Source: Reticulascus tulasneorum (Eukaryota > Ascomycota > Sordariomycetes > Glomerellales > Reticulascaceae). From it: 64,000 nt of DNA. Position numbers and translations under genes: made by a program. The notes under the pieces were generated by a model. It worked only from the letters and a program-made list of their open reading frames with translations. It had not been told where the DNA came from and ran no database searches. Each line of letters begins with the position of its first letter. Position 1 is the first letter of the stretch. Location: the NCBI GenBank assembly GCA_001557505.1, contig LSAX01000002.1, positions 806,001-870,000 on the forward strand, given 5' to 3'. Below are positions 11,498-22,808 of this stretch, in pieces.

Positions 11498-13786
11498 ATG
11501 CCGCCAACCTCGGAGCCAACTTCGACACATCAAAGTTCTCAGATGGCCTGTCAGAGGCAAGACCAGAGATTACCGAACCAAGGTCTTCCACGTTCCCGTC
11601 AGCGGAGGACGCTCAGTTGCCTCCCCTGCCGCTTGCATAAGCTACGATGCGACCGCACCGTCCCTTGCCAGAGTTGTCGCCGTTATGAGCGGCAGGATAG
11701 CTGCCGTCTGAATCCTGCCCCAGCTATTGCTTTGGCTCTGGAAAATGGCGCCGCTGTATCAAATCGACCTACTATCAGCTCGCGCTTGGGAAGCATCGCC
11801 TTGGATTTGCCCTTGTCCCCAATTAATGTTTCCGGGGCAGATGTTGGCAGCAATAATCTCTTCTCCCAATCATCAAATGGATCTCCCGCATCCAACGACA
11901 ATGGGTCTGCCACGAATTCAGACTCAGCCTCCATTATGCATCAAATCTGCAGTGTCCGTTTCCGACCCGAGCTAGGAAGAATCACGGACTTGGATGACGG
12001 GCACTGCGATACTTCAGGAGGTGTCTCGGTCGAAGCACTCGCCTTGCGCAACCCTTTCTCCGCTAAGACCCGGACTTTCCTTGATGAACCGCAAATCTAT
12101 TGGAAGCGCTATTTGACCAGCATACTACCAAGTCCCACACAGTGCGACTTGCTAGTTTCCTACTTCTTCGAGAATGTCAACTGGGTCTACCAGGCCATCC
12201 ACTCTCCATCGTTCCGAGCTGAATATGGGCAGTTCTGGTCAAAAGATGTTACTGACGTTGACTTGATATGGATGTCCCTGCTTTTTATGATATTGTGTCT
12301 GAGTTCTCTATATATACCTGCCGAGATGGCAGAGGCGGCGGGTTTGGAAATTTCCGAGTTGGCGCTTCTATGTCGACGATGGTATTCTGCTTCTCGCCAG
12401 GCACTGCAAGCCGGTAGCTACGAATCCAAACCCACGCTGACGCAAATTCAAGTTTTTATCGTCTCCCAGATCTATTGGTACGGCATAAAGAATATAGAGG
12501 CGTTGAACTCGTACGTTTTCCCACGACCTAAATGTTTGATCGGGGACTTGTCTCACAGCTTGCAGCCACCTTGGACAAGCAGTCCGGAATGCCCAGGCCT
12601 TAGGGTTGGATAAAGAAAGCCCTTCTTCTGTCACAAGCTGCCTAGAACGTGAAATGCGGCACAGGATCTGGTGGGATCTCGTATCTTCCGATACGTATGC
12701 ATACTCCATAAAAAGCTCTAGCGATGATCAACCTAACGACTCCTCAGCTTTCAATCCCTCTGCTTAGGGCGTCCCCCTCTGCTTCAATCTCACCTCTCAT
12801 CCGTCCCCTTCCCTTCGAACTGCAACGACAGAGATATTACTGCGACCTCTATTACAATCCGCCCCATTTCTGAACCAACTGAATTGAGCATGCACTACTT
12901 CCGCGCCCGCATCTTCAAGGTCCTGAACCGTCTTTATATTGATAACGGGGCAAACTTATCATCTTATGCCTTTGTCTTCTCTATTGATTCAGAAATCAGC
13001 GCTATCGAAGACGAATTTCCCTGGTATTTTGAATCATCTGAACAAATTTCGAAACTACCCGCGAACTTCAGCTTCGTTCTCTGGGCCTACCACATTCTGC
13101 ACAGTTGCATAAGTATACAGCGTGTCCGTATGTACAGACCTTTCTTGCACCCTCTTGTTGGTGAATCATGGCAGCGCTGTGTGGCCGCTGCGAGGTCAGC
13201 TCTGTCGGTTTACAAGGACATCCGCTCGCATGACGATTCCCGTTTCCGGCGCTCTCATAAGATGCGTGTCCAATCATACCAGACTCTCTCCGCATCCGTC
13301 GTCATCGCCATGTTTCTTCTAGTTGAACGCCCTCTCAATGCACAGCCGCTCCTCTCCGATATCAAGATGGTGATAGCCGATCTGCAGCAATTCACCACAA
13401 CAAGCTCCAATGGCGACTCGCGTTCTATACCTATGGTATTAGACGGTCTCAAGGTGCTCCACCGCATATTTGCCTTATATGATGCCCGGTGTAGCAGCGC
13501 ACCGGAAAACAATGAAGCAGATGGTAATGCTCCAACTGCTCTTGTACCAGGCATATTCTCCGTGTTCGGAGGTGAGAGTTCTGCACGCAAATACCTCGAG
13601 CGATGCGCAATTGACTACATCGTGAACAATGACCCGGCTATTCCGAACAACAACATTGGACATGCACCTTCAGTGTTTCCCGATGGCTCAACCTGGGAGA
13701 CACTGCTTGATGCCTCTGCATGGGGCGAGTGGAACGACTCCTTTGGGGTGGATCTAGATTCTGTTCCAAGCGGAGGAATAGGGTAA
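11498..13786 (+). CDS. Zn2Cys6 fungal transcription factor (726 aa)
   Basis: Exons 11498-12510, 12566-12694 and 12748-13786. The Gal4-type binuclear zinc cluster has Cys41, 44, 51, 57, 60 and 69 (C-x2-C-x6-C-x5-C-x2-C-x8-C) after a basic stretch RSRQRRTLSCLPC. The middle region (~250-480) has the Fungal_trans pattern, including NSHLGQAVRNAQALGLDK over the first splice, then EREMRHRIWWDLVSSDT and FQSLCLGRPP over the second. The ATG at 11498 is chosen because upstream in-frame sequence has no other ATG. These proteins act in the nucleus on CGG-containing sites, usually on nearby genes. Likely target set: the MOSC reductase, NCS1 permease and hydantoinase to its left. That link is inference from position only. 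Confidence 0.9.
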
Positions 13787-14266
13787 GCTGCGCGGCACAT
13801 ATCTGTTGTAACTTAATGGATTGTGAATTAAGCCTTTCGGTGTCGCGTAGATACTACAAGTAGAACGTGAGAGTACCTGGCCTTGATAGCTTGTTGCACT
13901 CAATATGAGAAGCTTCTTGGGGTCTCTATTCTTTGTGCCTTATAGCCAATCTACCTGCACGAAATCCAGGTTGCCAGGCTGCTCATAATCATGTCAATAC
14001 GATGCCCAAATTTGTCCCCAAATTTTCTTTCGCCGGGTCACTGACGAATAAACCTGGAAAAATGCACGCCGTTCATGCGCTGATATCCATTTTGCATTGA
14101 ATCACTAGGTCACTGGTTCACAGAGGTCCAGGTGCGTTCTAAACCAATGGGCTATTGGTTGCGAGGCTTTGTATTGGCATTGTACCTAGGGCCATCCACC
14201 CTTTCTATCAGCTATTTGAGTTAAGACGGCCAGGGCATTGGCACACAGGTGCGTCATATACAGCCT
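13787..14266. other. Intergenic between convergent genes
   Basis: 480 bases between the stop of the Zn2Cys6 regulator and the stop of the minus-strand membrane protein. Nothing beyond 3' untranslated sequence is recognisable. Confidence 0.5.
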
Positions 14267-15925
14267 TCAACTGCCAGCGTACATTGCTGTAGGATCAATC
14301 TTCCCGAGAGCATCTTTCTGCGCCGAAGTCCCAGCGTGGCGAATACCGCCTTCGCCAACTCCTTTGTCTCCCCACCAAAGCCTCTTGTCAGGGGCACCCC
14401 ATTCGTCTACGAGATCAGCAAGCGTGCGAAGGTGTCCCCAAGCCGCTGGCTGAAATCCCTTCCTCGGCCACACCGCAAGACATGTAATGAACACCGACGC
14501 AATCGCCGCCCCGCCAGCATATGCAAATAGCCGGGCCACGGACATATAAAACGACATCGTTGGCTGAGCATAGAAAGGAAGCCGATCGTCGAATGGAGAT
14601 GGTGTCCGCAGTGGCAGAATCTCAAAGCCGGTTCTGATGGCTAGCGCCTGACCAGCAAGCCAATGCAGTCCAGCCTTGAAGATGAGGAGGAGGATCGCTT
14701 GCCAGGAGGTAGCTGCCGCCTTAAACGGGCTGACAGCTAGTGCAGCTCCTTGGCTGGTGGCAGATAGGCTCCAGACGTGCTCGTCCCGCGTCATGTTGAT
14801 GATAAGCTCCATACAGTGGAGGCACATCACTTGCAGGCCTTGAAGTGCGAATAGAAATAAGACGGCCAATATACATTGAACGACGGCCGAAAAGTGTGTA
14901 TGGCTTCCCATGTCGTTATGCGTTGGTTCCAGGTACATGGTGACTCCATGTTCTCCGCGACTCGTCTCATTTCCCCATGAGACTGTAAAACTCCGGCCTG
15001 AGCTTTGTTCCATCTTGTTTCCTACTGTGTATACGATGACAGCCCAGGCAAGAGGAAGTAGACACAACATCCATATCGACCTCATGACCCACGGTATGCC
15101 GGGTATCTTCCACAGACTGCCTTGACGCAGATGGGGCAAGCGTGGTCCACTCGGTTGATCCTTCTCGTTCACGGACAGCATGCAACGTCCATGCTGGTGT
15201 TGGATGCCGGTCTTGATTTGGAGGCAGGCGAGCGTGTTGGCCAATGGGTTGGAGCTCCACGTGGGAATTATCTCCTGCGAGTTCCTCAAACAGAGGAGGG
15301 CCATTATAACCTGCCCCAGCAAGCCCGAGCCCAGAAAACACAGTGCTACCGGATTGAGATACACAACGGTGGTACCGCTTGTTTTATAATCAAACCCCCC
15401 TTTCATGAATAGCATTGATGTCGACGCGTAGCACAGCACTAGGCTCGCGGCCGATAAGGCGTTCATAAACCAGCGGTTGGGGAAGGACGCCCTGGAGCTT
15501 CGGAAGAGCCGGAAGTTGGTGTTGTATTCGAGCCTGTTTTCGCGGTATAGCGCCCATCTTAGAGATGTTGCGTGCACAAAGCCCAAAGCGTCGCTACAAT
15601 TCGCTACAATCAAGTTGATTGCAAAGCCAAGTACCTCAGCAGACACCTCGGAGAGGAATGTTGGATAGTTGATTTGTGAGTCTCGACTAGACACGCTTTC
15701 GGTGAGATTGACGCTTCCGCCCACGAAGTCTGATACAATAAGGGACTGGTCAGACGCAAATATGACTCCTGCATAGGTGAAGCAAGCAATCGCGCAGAAT
15801 ATGGAAATGATTATAGAGATCCAAGAATAAGAACGGGTTCCGGAACATTTGGGGTGGGTAATATGTTCGAATGTGTCACAAGGCACGCTCTCGTATTCTC
15901 CCACGCCGGGAGATTTTGCCTTCAT
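14267..15925 (-). CDS. Multi-pass membrane protein of unknown function (552 aa)
   Basis: One uninterrupted frame from an ATG at 15925. I count about seven or eight hydrophobic segments: residues ~35-57, ~95-113, ~160-178, ~190-212, ~282-302, ~345-368, ~395-420 and ~465-490. The C-terminal tail has WGHLRTLADLVDEWG followed by a tryptophan-rich KRLWWGDKG, a pattern I know only from uncharacterised ascomycete membrane proteins. N-glycosylation sites lie in the loop before residue 85 (NLTES). There is no transporter or receptor signature I can name. It sits between the two catabolic clusters, in the same orientation as the dehydrogenase-kinase gene, but no shared role can be shown. Confidence 0.75.
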   Translation of the reverse strand: MKAKSPGVGEYESVPCDTFEHITHPKCSGTRSYSWISIIISIFCAIACFTYAGVIFASDQSLIVSDFVGGSVNLTESVSSRDSQINYPTFLSEVSAEVLGFAINLIVANCSDALGFVHATSLRWALYRENRLEYNTNFRLFRSSRASFPNRWFMNALSAASLVLCYASTSMLFMKGGFDYKTSGTTVVYLNPVALCFLGSGLLGQVIMALLCLRNSQEIIPTWSSNPLANTLACLQIKTGIQHQHGRCMLSVNEKDQPSGPRLPHLRQGSLWKIPGIPWVMRSIWMLCLLPLAWAVIVYTVGNKMEQSSGRSFTVSWGNETSRGEHGVTMYLEPTHNDMGSHTHFSAVVQCILAVLFLFALQGLQVMCLHCMELIINMTRDEHVWSLSATSQGAALAVSPFKAAATSWQAILLLIFKAGLHWLAGQALAIRTGFEILPLRTPSPFDDRLPFYAQPTMSFYMSVARLFAYAGGAAIASVFITCLAVWPRKGFQPAAWGHLRTLADLVDEWGAPDKRLWWGDKGVGEGGIRHAGTSAQKDALGKIDPTAMYAGS

Positions 15926-16286
15926 TTCGAGTCTTGAGATGAGGAAAGTCTCGCACTTCAGCGATCAGATAAGATATCCATTCGTGCCATTGTCTATATT
16001 AAATTGGAAGATGAAGGATTGTGGCACAGTGAACTTTCTGAAACGCGACAGGCATGTCTAACCCAGTGGCTGTGTTCAATAATTCAGGTGGGATACATCC
16101 TTGCACGACAGGGGCCTCTGAAGTGACCACGAACAGGATCGCAGTAGCGCGGCGAAGAAGACCCCGAAATTCAAGAAGGGCTGGGGGGACCACGTTGAAC
16201 CAGCTTCAATCATGTTCATATAAGGTATCTTGAGATGTATCTAACAAATTTATCCTACAGACTCCATTATTCATTGAACACTCGTC
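15926..16286. other. Intergenic, no supported gene
   Basis: 361 bases between the start of the membrane protein and the stop of the dehydrogenase-kinase fusion, both on the minus strand. I looked here for a lost aldolase domain of the fusion protein and found no trace in any frame. Confidence 0.5.
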
Positions 16287-19200
16287 CTAATGAGATATTT
16301 CTGATCTGGATCCGTTCAAAGATGCATCAAAACTCCATCCTTCTACTATATTGGCTAACGTATCCTCATCTCCCACATTGCCTGGGAAAACCACATATGG
16401 TACGCCTTTATGCCGACTCGTGTCCTCGTTGCACCTCCAGAGGGGCACACCTGGCGCTGCTTGCCCAATAATTCTCGCCCGTCTCATTTTTAAGCCCTTC
16501 GTTGCTGCATCGGACGATGTGATGCCTCCTTTGGCAATGATATACCGCGGCCGGACCTCCAAGTTCTCTAAGAAGTGAACAAGACCTTGAGCCACCTTGG
16601 ACCCGATATCGAGAGAGCTGAGCGCGTCGGAACCTGTGATGAGGGATCGCGATGTCATGACGAGAACGTCTTTGCCCATGGCTATGGTTTGGGCTGCCTC
16701 ATTTGTTGCCGCTTTGATGGTTTGCTCCGCGACTTCTGGGGAGGAGATTAAGTCTGCTACGTCGATTTCGATGACGGCGAGTTTCTCGGCCCGCTTCTCT
16801 CGAAGAACTCGGAGCTGTGTCGTTGTCTTTGGTACGTAGGAGCCTGCAATAATGAGACCACCTGTGGATGTGTTTGATGCATCGGAAGTGCTGATCTGGG
16901 CGAGAGTCAAGGGAGGAATTCCAGTGATGCCCAGCCTAGAGGAGACGAATGCCGCTCCCGTTCGATACAAGTAGCGTCTCCCGCTCTTTTCTGCAGCAAG
17001 AAGGCCGGCGACAAAGACATGCATGTCCGACTCGGCGGCTGCGTTGACAATGATCACCAACGTTGACCCTTGAGGCGCACCAAGCAACTTTTTCGTCACC
17101 CCCTCCGGCCCCCCAACCCGGATATCCTCAATTGTGATAGAGAGGAATGACGACTTATCAAACCGGTGCCCGCACTTCTCAATAATGTACTCCTGAAGAT
17201 TTGAGTTCTTGTAACCGAAAGTCGCGTCTTGAGCGAATGGCGTCTGGCTTACCGGCACCAGGGTTTCGCCTTCTTTGACATAGTGCACGTCGTTGATGGT
17301 GTACCGCCCTCCCTGAAAGAAAAACGGTGCAATCAGCCAACCATCAAACTTCCCTAGCGCCTCCCCTGCTGCTTCAGGTTCCTCCGGGAGATGACCTCTC
17401 AGTGTTGAATCGCCACGAAGGACAATGTCGAACTTCTTTTGTGTCTTCTTAGCCGCCTCCTTTACATTTCTGCATATCTCAGCGATGAGGCTCCGTGCTC
17501 TGGCTGGTGGAAGTGCACGTGAATTGGTAAGGATGAAGAATCCTTTGCAGTCTGACTCAAATTCCATTTGGAGGGTTTCGGCGTCCCAGACGGTCAGGAC
17601 GTTAATGTCGTGGCATGTTTGGGTTCCGGTCGGATCATCATCCAAGACGACGAGGACAGGTGTTTGGGGATCCTGAACTTGTGCGCGAATGGATTCCATC
17701 ACATCGATTGGGTACTCTTCAGGAAGCGATTTAATAGTCGCGCTCGAAGGAAGAGGTACCGGTTGAGCCGTTTCAATCTGAGTACTTGGTTCAGATGACT
17801 TGGGAGGTAATGCATTTGCAGAGACGGAGAGACCAGTCAGCTCCCACAGCCGGACTACGCCCGCGTCAGACTCTTTTGTCCAACCATGGGCCGCTCCAGC
17901 AAGGTACAAAGTGTGGGCAGCTGCTGAGATGGGGCAGTAGTATTGGAGCCTCTTAGCCTCCTCCAGAACAATCCCGAGATCCTTGACAAAGATCGCCAAG
18001 GCAGAGTGCGGAGTCCAGTCGGCATCCAGCATCTGCGGTACACGGTTTTCAAACATCCAGCTCCATGCTGCAGCGTTTCGGAGGAGATCAAAGACCGACC
18101 TAGTGTCCAAGCCAAGCCGAGCTGAGAACGCCATAGCTTCGGCAGCGGCAGCGATGTGTACACCAGCGAGAAGTTGGTTGATCAATTTGACCGAGGATGC
18201 TGCACCGACTCCCCCTCCGACGTGGCAGAGATTTTTTGCGGTCCCTGCCATTGCAAGGATAAGGTTGCTCACTTTGGAGATGACCGAGGTGTTTCCCGAG
18301 CAGATTATCGTCAAATTTCCGCTTGCAGCGCGAACAACACCGCCGCTTACGGGAGCATCAACCAAGGAGATGCCGCGACCCAAACCTTCCAGTTGCTGCT
18401 CGAGACCCCGCACAAATGAGGGCGGGACGGTCGAGCAGAGAATAACAACGGCTCCGTCCGGCAAAGTTTCCGCCGCCTTCCCGGAGCCAAATAGTGCTTC
18501 TGCTGCTTGAGTAGCGTTCTGCACCATGAGTATGAGAATCTCGGCATCCTTAGCTGCGTCAGAAGGAGAATTCGCTGCAGAAGATTTCCCTCCCTGAGAC
18601 ACGAACTTCTCGATGGCTGGAGGGTAGACATCATATCCGTGTACCGCGAATCCGGTGCGGACGAGGGACGAAGCCATGCCTTGCCCCATAGCTCCTAGGC
18701 CAATGAAGCCTATCTTTGAGATTTCCAGCGGTGTACTTGTAGGTGTTATTGCCTCATCTTTTGTAGTAGTGCTGGCGCTGTCTTTCACAGCTGTCGGCGA
18801 GCCCGGCAGAAAGACCCGCACGATACCCGAGTCGTCTTCTAATCCGTATCCTTGAGCCGCGCCGGATATGTAGAGCTGCTCAGCGACAGATGCTAACGGA
18901 AGGGGGAACTGATGGGAACGAGCCGTCGATGTGACGATTCCCTGGAACCATTGTCAGCCAACACGACCGAATTAAGAGTGAGTGAGCTTACCATATCCTT
19001 GACAAAGATATTTAACGCGGAGTGAGGGGTCCAGTCTCCATCGAGCATGTGCGGCACCCGATTTTCGAAAGCCCAAGAATTGCCGGCCGCATTGGTGATT
19101 ATGTCGTACACCTCGCGAGTATTTAGGCCTGCCTTGGCAGCAAGGCCCATCGCCTCTGCGGAAGCAGCGATGTGTGTGCCGACAAGCAACTGGTTGACCA

Positions 19201-19808
19201 TCTTCACCTTGCTCGCAGCAGACGATCCGCCAGGGATAATGTACAGCTTCTCCGACATGTCGTTGAGGAGTTGGTCTGCTCTTTGCAAAGCCTCAGGGGT
19301 GCCCGATGCGAATATTGTGAGGGTTCCATCTGCTGCGCGTTTCGTGCCACCAGAGACGGGGCAGTCCACCACAAGGATATCGCTGCGTCCTGCTGCAGCA
19401 AGTTGCGCTGACAGCTCATCGTGGTATGTTGGCGGAACTGTGGAACAGAGAAGAATAGTTGATTTTTGAGGAAGAGCTAGTTATGATGCGTGTCAGTACT
19501 GTCCAATGCCATGTAAAGTCGGCTCACTTACCTTGAACTGCACCAGTCTCGATGTCAAAGAGGACGGAATCAGCCTGTTGCGCATTGGCAACCATGCAAA
19601 CGAGAAAGTCACTAGCGCCGGCAATGCTCCTGGGAGATCCCCCCGCCTTTCCACCTTGGGCTTCGAATTTCTGCGCACTCGGTGGATAGATATCATAACC
19701 TGCCACCGCGTAATGCTCCTTTTTCACCAAGTTGCATGCCATTCCGAGCCCCATCGCCCCGAGGCCGATGAAGCCAACCCGGGTAGTTATGCTACTAGTT
19801 GATGCCAT
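16287..19808 (-). CDS. Tandem beta-hydroxyacid dehydrogenase - DUF1537 four-carbon acid-sugar kinase fusion (1138 aa)
   Basis: Exons 19808-19532, 19476-18992 and 18941-16287. Residues ~8-300 form a 6-phosphogluconate/3-hydroxyisobutyrate-type dehydrogenase (VGFIGLGAMGLGMA, CPVSGGTKRAADG, KVKMVNQLL). Residues ~330-640 form a second one (IGFIGLGAMGQGMA, APVSGGVVRAASG, SVKLINQLL). Residues ~690-1130 are a DUF1537 (OtnK-type) kinase with VLDDDPTGTQTCHD and the C-terminal ITSSDAATKGL and VVFPGNVGDEDTL. In bacteria LtnD/DenD dehydrogenase and OtnK kinase oxidise and phosphorylate L-threonate or D-erythronate; an aldolase or decarboxylase then finishes. Plant and many related eukaryotic proteins carry the same order plus a C-terminal class II aldolase; here the frame stops right after the kinase. 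Divergent from a Zn2Cys6 regulator and close to an ACS transporter. Module calls firm, substrate inferred. Confidence 0.93.
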
Positions 19809-20023
19809 TGTGCCGAGATCAAAAACTTACACACTATGACTGTTGACATGATGTTGATCGGAATGATGCGGATCCAATTGTCTTATATGTCATTCGCAGC
19901 ATGTGGGCACCCACTCTCGTGCTCAATCGAGTCAAACCCCCAATTGGCAAACTCTCTTCTCCACAAACCAGCCTAGTACTGTCACGGCCTAGTTAGCTTG
20001 TTGTTGAGGCGGGGGCGAGCCTG

Positions 20024-20037
20024 CGGAGAGATGTCCG
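20024..20037. promoter_or_regulatory. CGG-N8-CCG candidate Zn2Cys6 site in the fusion/regulator promoter
   Basis: CGGAGAGATGTCCG, flanked by G and C so that the ends form GCGG/CCGC. It lies 216 bases before the dehydrogenase-kinase ATG and 175 bases before the regulator ATG. The same 14 bases recur at 22440-22453. Inverted CGG triplets are the classic target of homodimeric Gal4-type factors, and the gene next to it encodes one. Confidence 0.6.
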
Positions 20038-20211
20038 CTTAAAAGAGACAAGGATCCCCAGCTGCTGGCCACGACCCCTCAATATCCTCCACATTCTTCA
20101 CCAATACCGGCATTTGCCCCGCAAACTTGGTTCTATTATTCTTCAACGTCACTGAACTCGGCATTCTCTCCTACGGGCCATTGAGTGAGGTTATTGGCAA
20201 ATGGCAGCTCA

Positions 20212-22322
20212 ATGAAGAGAGCTAGGCCGCACGAGATGGCGGAGAAGTCGCCGAAGAATATCCCAAAAATCTCGAGAAAGATACGTGCCTGTAAGTTTCC
20301 ACCCCTGTCTGGTTGTGCCAGTTTGTTTTTTTGATACAAGCTACGGCCCCAAAGAGGTGACGACTTGCTGAGATGAGGTTTTTGATTGACCGTTTAACAG
20401 GCCAAGAATGTCAGAATCGAAAGATCAAGTGTGGTATAGAGCCCGGACAAACCACATGCGCACGGTGCTCCCGTCTCGACCTAGAATGTGTGGTGAACCG
20501 GAGTCTCCAGACCATCCTAGACGATGAGAATGAATGGAAGCAAGACATCGACTACAAGGTCCAGGCTCTGCAGGCAGCGGTATCAGAGCTCCAACGTTCA
20601 CTGAACCTTTCGTCCTCTTCCCCGATGAGTTCGCTAGCCTTGGCGGTCACGACATCAGCATTCAGCCCGGGCTTGGCCATGCCGGGAAGTATGCCGTCGG
20701 CTAGCAACCAAGATCCACCTTCCGTTCGGCCAACGACCGTTACTGCGATGACTCGGGAAACCTCACCAGAGCCCGAGATTCAGGAAACCAATGAGGATCA
20801 GGCCATTGTCAGTGCACCTATGGCAAGTCTGTTTGAAGTTACCAAGCTGCGGAGTATTCGGAGTGACCCGGGCGCCTGGATTCGCGGGCGTCCTAATCGG
20901 GCACAGCAGCCGGACTTCATTTCTCAGGGGAAGATTAGTCTCGATGAGGCAGAGCACCTATTTTCCACCTTTCGCGGCACTCTGAGTGCGTATCTGTGGG
21001 GAGGGATAGCGTTAGTTCATGAACATCTTGCATCAACCCGAGAGTCGTCTCCGCTCCTAGCAGCGGCCATTTTGGCCGTCACAGCTCTGCACACCCAGGA
21101 TGGAGGTCAGGCATTTGACATTTGCTACCCAATCTTTCTGGAACTGGTAAGCCAGTCCATGTTCGATAGGTACCATACCCTCGACGACGTCAGAGGTCTC
21201 TGTATCGGCGCATTCTGGCTTTCTGACGTGAGCTGGAAACTGTCGGGCCTGGCAGTCAGGATAGCCACAGAACTCAATCTTCACTTATCGTTCGCCAAGG
21301 CACTACGCCATTCTCCTGAACATGTAGAAAAGGCGAGACTGTGGTACTTGCTGTACATTTGCGACCATCATTTCAGTATTGCCTACGGACGGCCCCCAGT
21401 CATTCACGAGGACTCGACAATTACCAGCCACGAAAGCTTCCTACAGCTGGCTGGGACGACGCAAGCCGACCAACGAATTCACAGCCAGGTAGCTGTGTTC
21501 ATAATTCTTAGCAGAGTGTTCTACGCCTTTGGACTTGACACGGAGAGATTGGTAGCCAATGACGAGTTTGAGGCGCTTCGAAGATTCGACGCTGACTTGG
21601 GACGTTGGAAGTATCAGTGGGAGTCTCGACTAGGTATGTTGCCCCAACCTTGAGTTGTGTGATACTTAAGCTGCTGACCATATTTCGTAGAGCCGGACAA
21701 ATACATAGCGACGTATCCCGCAAAGGGTGTCACCCTGCACTATCACTTTGCAAGGCTCCAGCTCTTCTCCATCTGCCTTCGTGGTCTCTCCCCGTCAAAT
21801 CAGTATCTCATCTCACAAGAGCGTCGCGAATTCATCAACCTTGCAATATCCAGTGCTTCAGCAGCACTGCAGCTTATTCTGAACGATGAAGACATGCGCC
21901 GTGCAGTCATCGGTGTCCCATTATATCTCCTCACTACCATCGCCTTCGCCGCGATGTTCCTCATGAAAGTGCAGTCCCGCTGGAAGTCGGCACAGCTAAG
22001 TATCAGCTTCAGTGAAGTCGTGACTCTTATTGAAGGGATAATCTTCCTCCTTAACGACAATCCGGGTTGTGTACGGCATCTTTCCTTGTATATCGCGCGG
22101 GGCTTGGGTAATATGTTGAACAAATTCAAACAAGGCGAGGAGCAGGGACTACCAGGTATTCCCACAGACCAATCGCCAGCTGCTGGGTGGGGTAGCAACA
22201 ATTTGGTTCAAGATTGGCAACAGTTGATGTTCGACAGAGATATGATGGTGCAGTTTGGAATGGGGCATGAATATCATCCGCTGGGATTCCTTGATGTGCT
22301 GAACTCTCAGATGCCGGGTTAA
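20212..22322 (+). CDS. Zn2Cys6 transcription factor, PrtT-like type (647 aa)
   Basis: Exons 20212-20290, 20401-21633 and 21691-22322. The zinc cluster is split by the first intron: Cys27 is completed across the splice, then Cys30, 37, 46, 49 and 56 (C-x2-C-x6-C-x8-C-x2-C-x6-C). A short heptad-like region follows (DYKVQALQAAVSELQRSL, ~76-93). The middle homology region includes ARLWYLLYICDHHFSIAYG, a signature of the fungal group that includes the protease regulator PrtT. The first ATG after an in-frame stop is 20212; 20236 is a possible alternative. It lies between the dehydrogenase-kinase gene and the ACS transporter, and an identical CGG-N8-CCG motif occurs in both flanking promoters, so it is the likely pathway regulator rather than a protease regulator. 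Confidence 0.9.
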
Positions 22323-22439
22323 AAATACAAAATTTCAATCCTAGACGCAGAACGATATCCTTGTTTCCATCCAGTCTTCCAAACCATTGGTTCTTCCACT
22401 CCATCATGGTCTCGTCACTCCACTGACAGGGGTTGTGGA

Positions 22440-22453
22440 CGGAGAGATGTCCG
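22440..22453. promoter_or_regulatory. Second copy of the CGG-N8-CCG motif, upstream of the ACS transporter
   Basis: Identical CGGAGAGATGTCCG, here flanked by A and T (ACGG/CCGT). It is 356 bases before the transporter ATG at 22809 and downstream of the regulator stop. The inner eight bases are asymmetric and also identical to the copy at 20024, which argues for a specific site rather than a chance pair of triplets. Confidence 0.58.
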
Positions 22454-22808
22454 TGGCTCAAGCCAGCCGGAGAGAACCCCGGACCCCAAGGAGCCCGTGC
22501 ACATGCATGACGGGGAGTTGTCCGAGACTGGGCGTTCGTAAGGTTTCGAGGTCCACGAATCATACCCTGGTGGTGACACCCAATCATCTCGCTATCGACT
22601 GAGAACTGCCGTCCCTCCCAAAGGTTGTGGGTCACGGCGACTCCAGATTTCCCCATGGGGTGCGAACTGGGACGCAACACTCAATTTCTGACATCAGGAT
22701 ATAAACTCAAAGTTTCCCCAACGTTCAAAGCTTCATATTAACTCAACACCATATTCGGCATCCCGCCTTTTGCCTTGATCATCGAATACATTCTCCCCAC
22801 TAGTAGAA

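Noticed and set aside
20212..22322. Naming the regulator as PrtT (protease regulator)
   Set aside because: The similarity is a shared mid-region motif only; its position and the shared promoter motif point to the acid-sugar genes instead.
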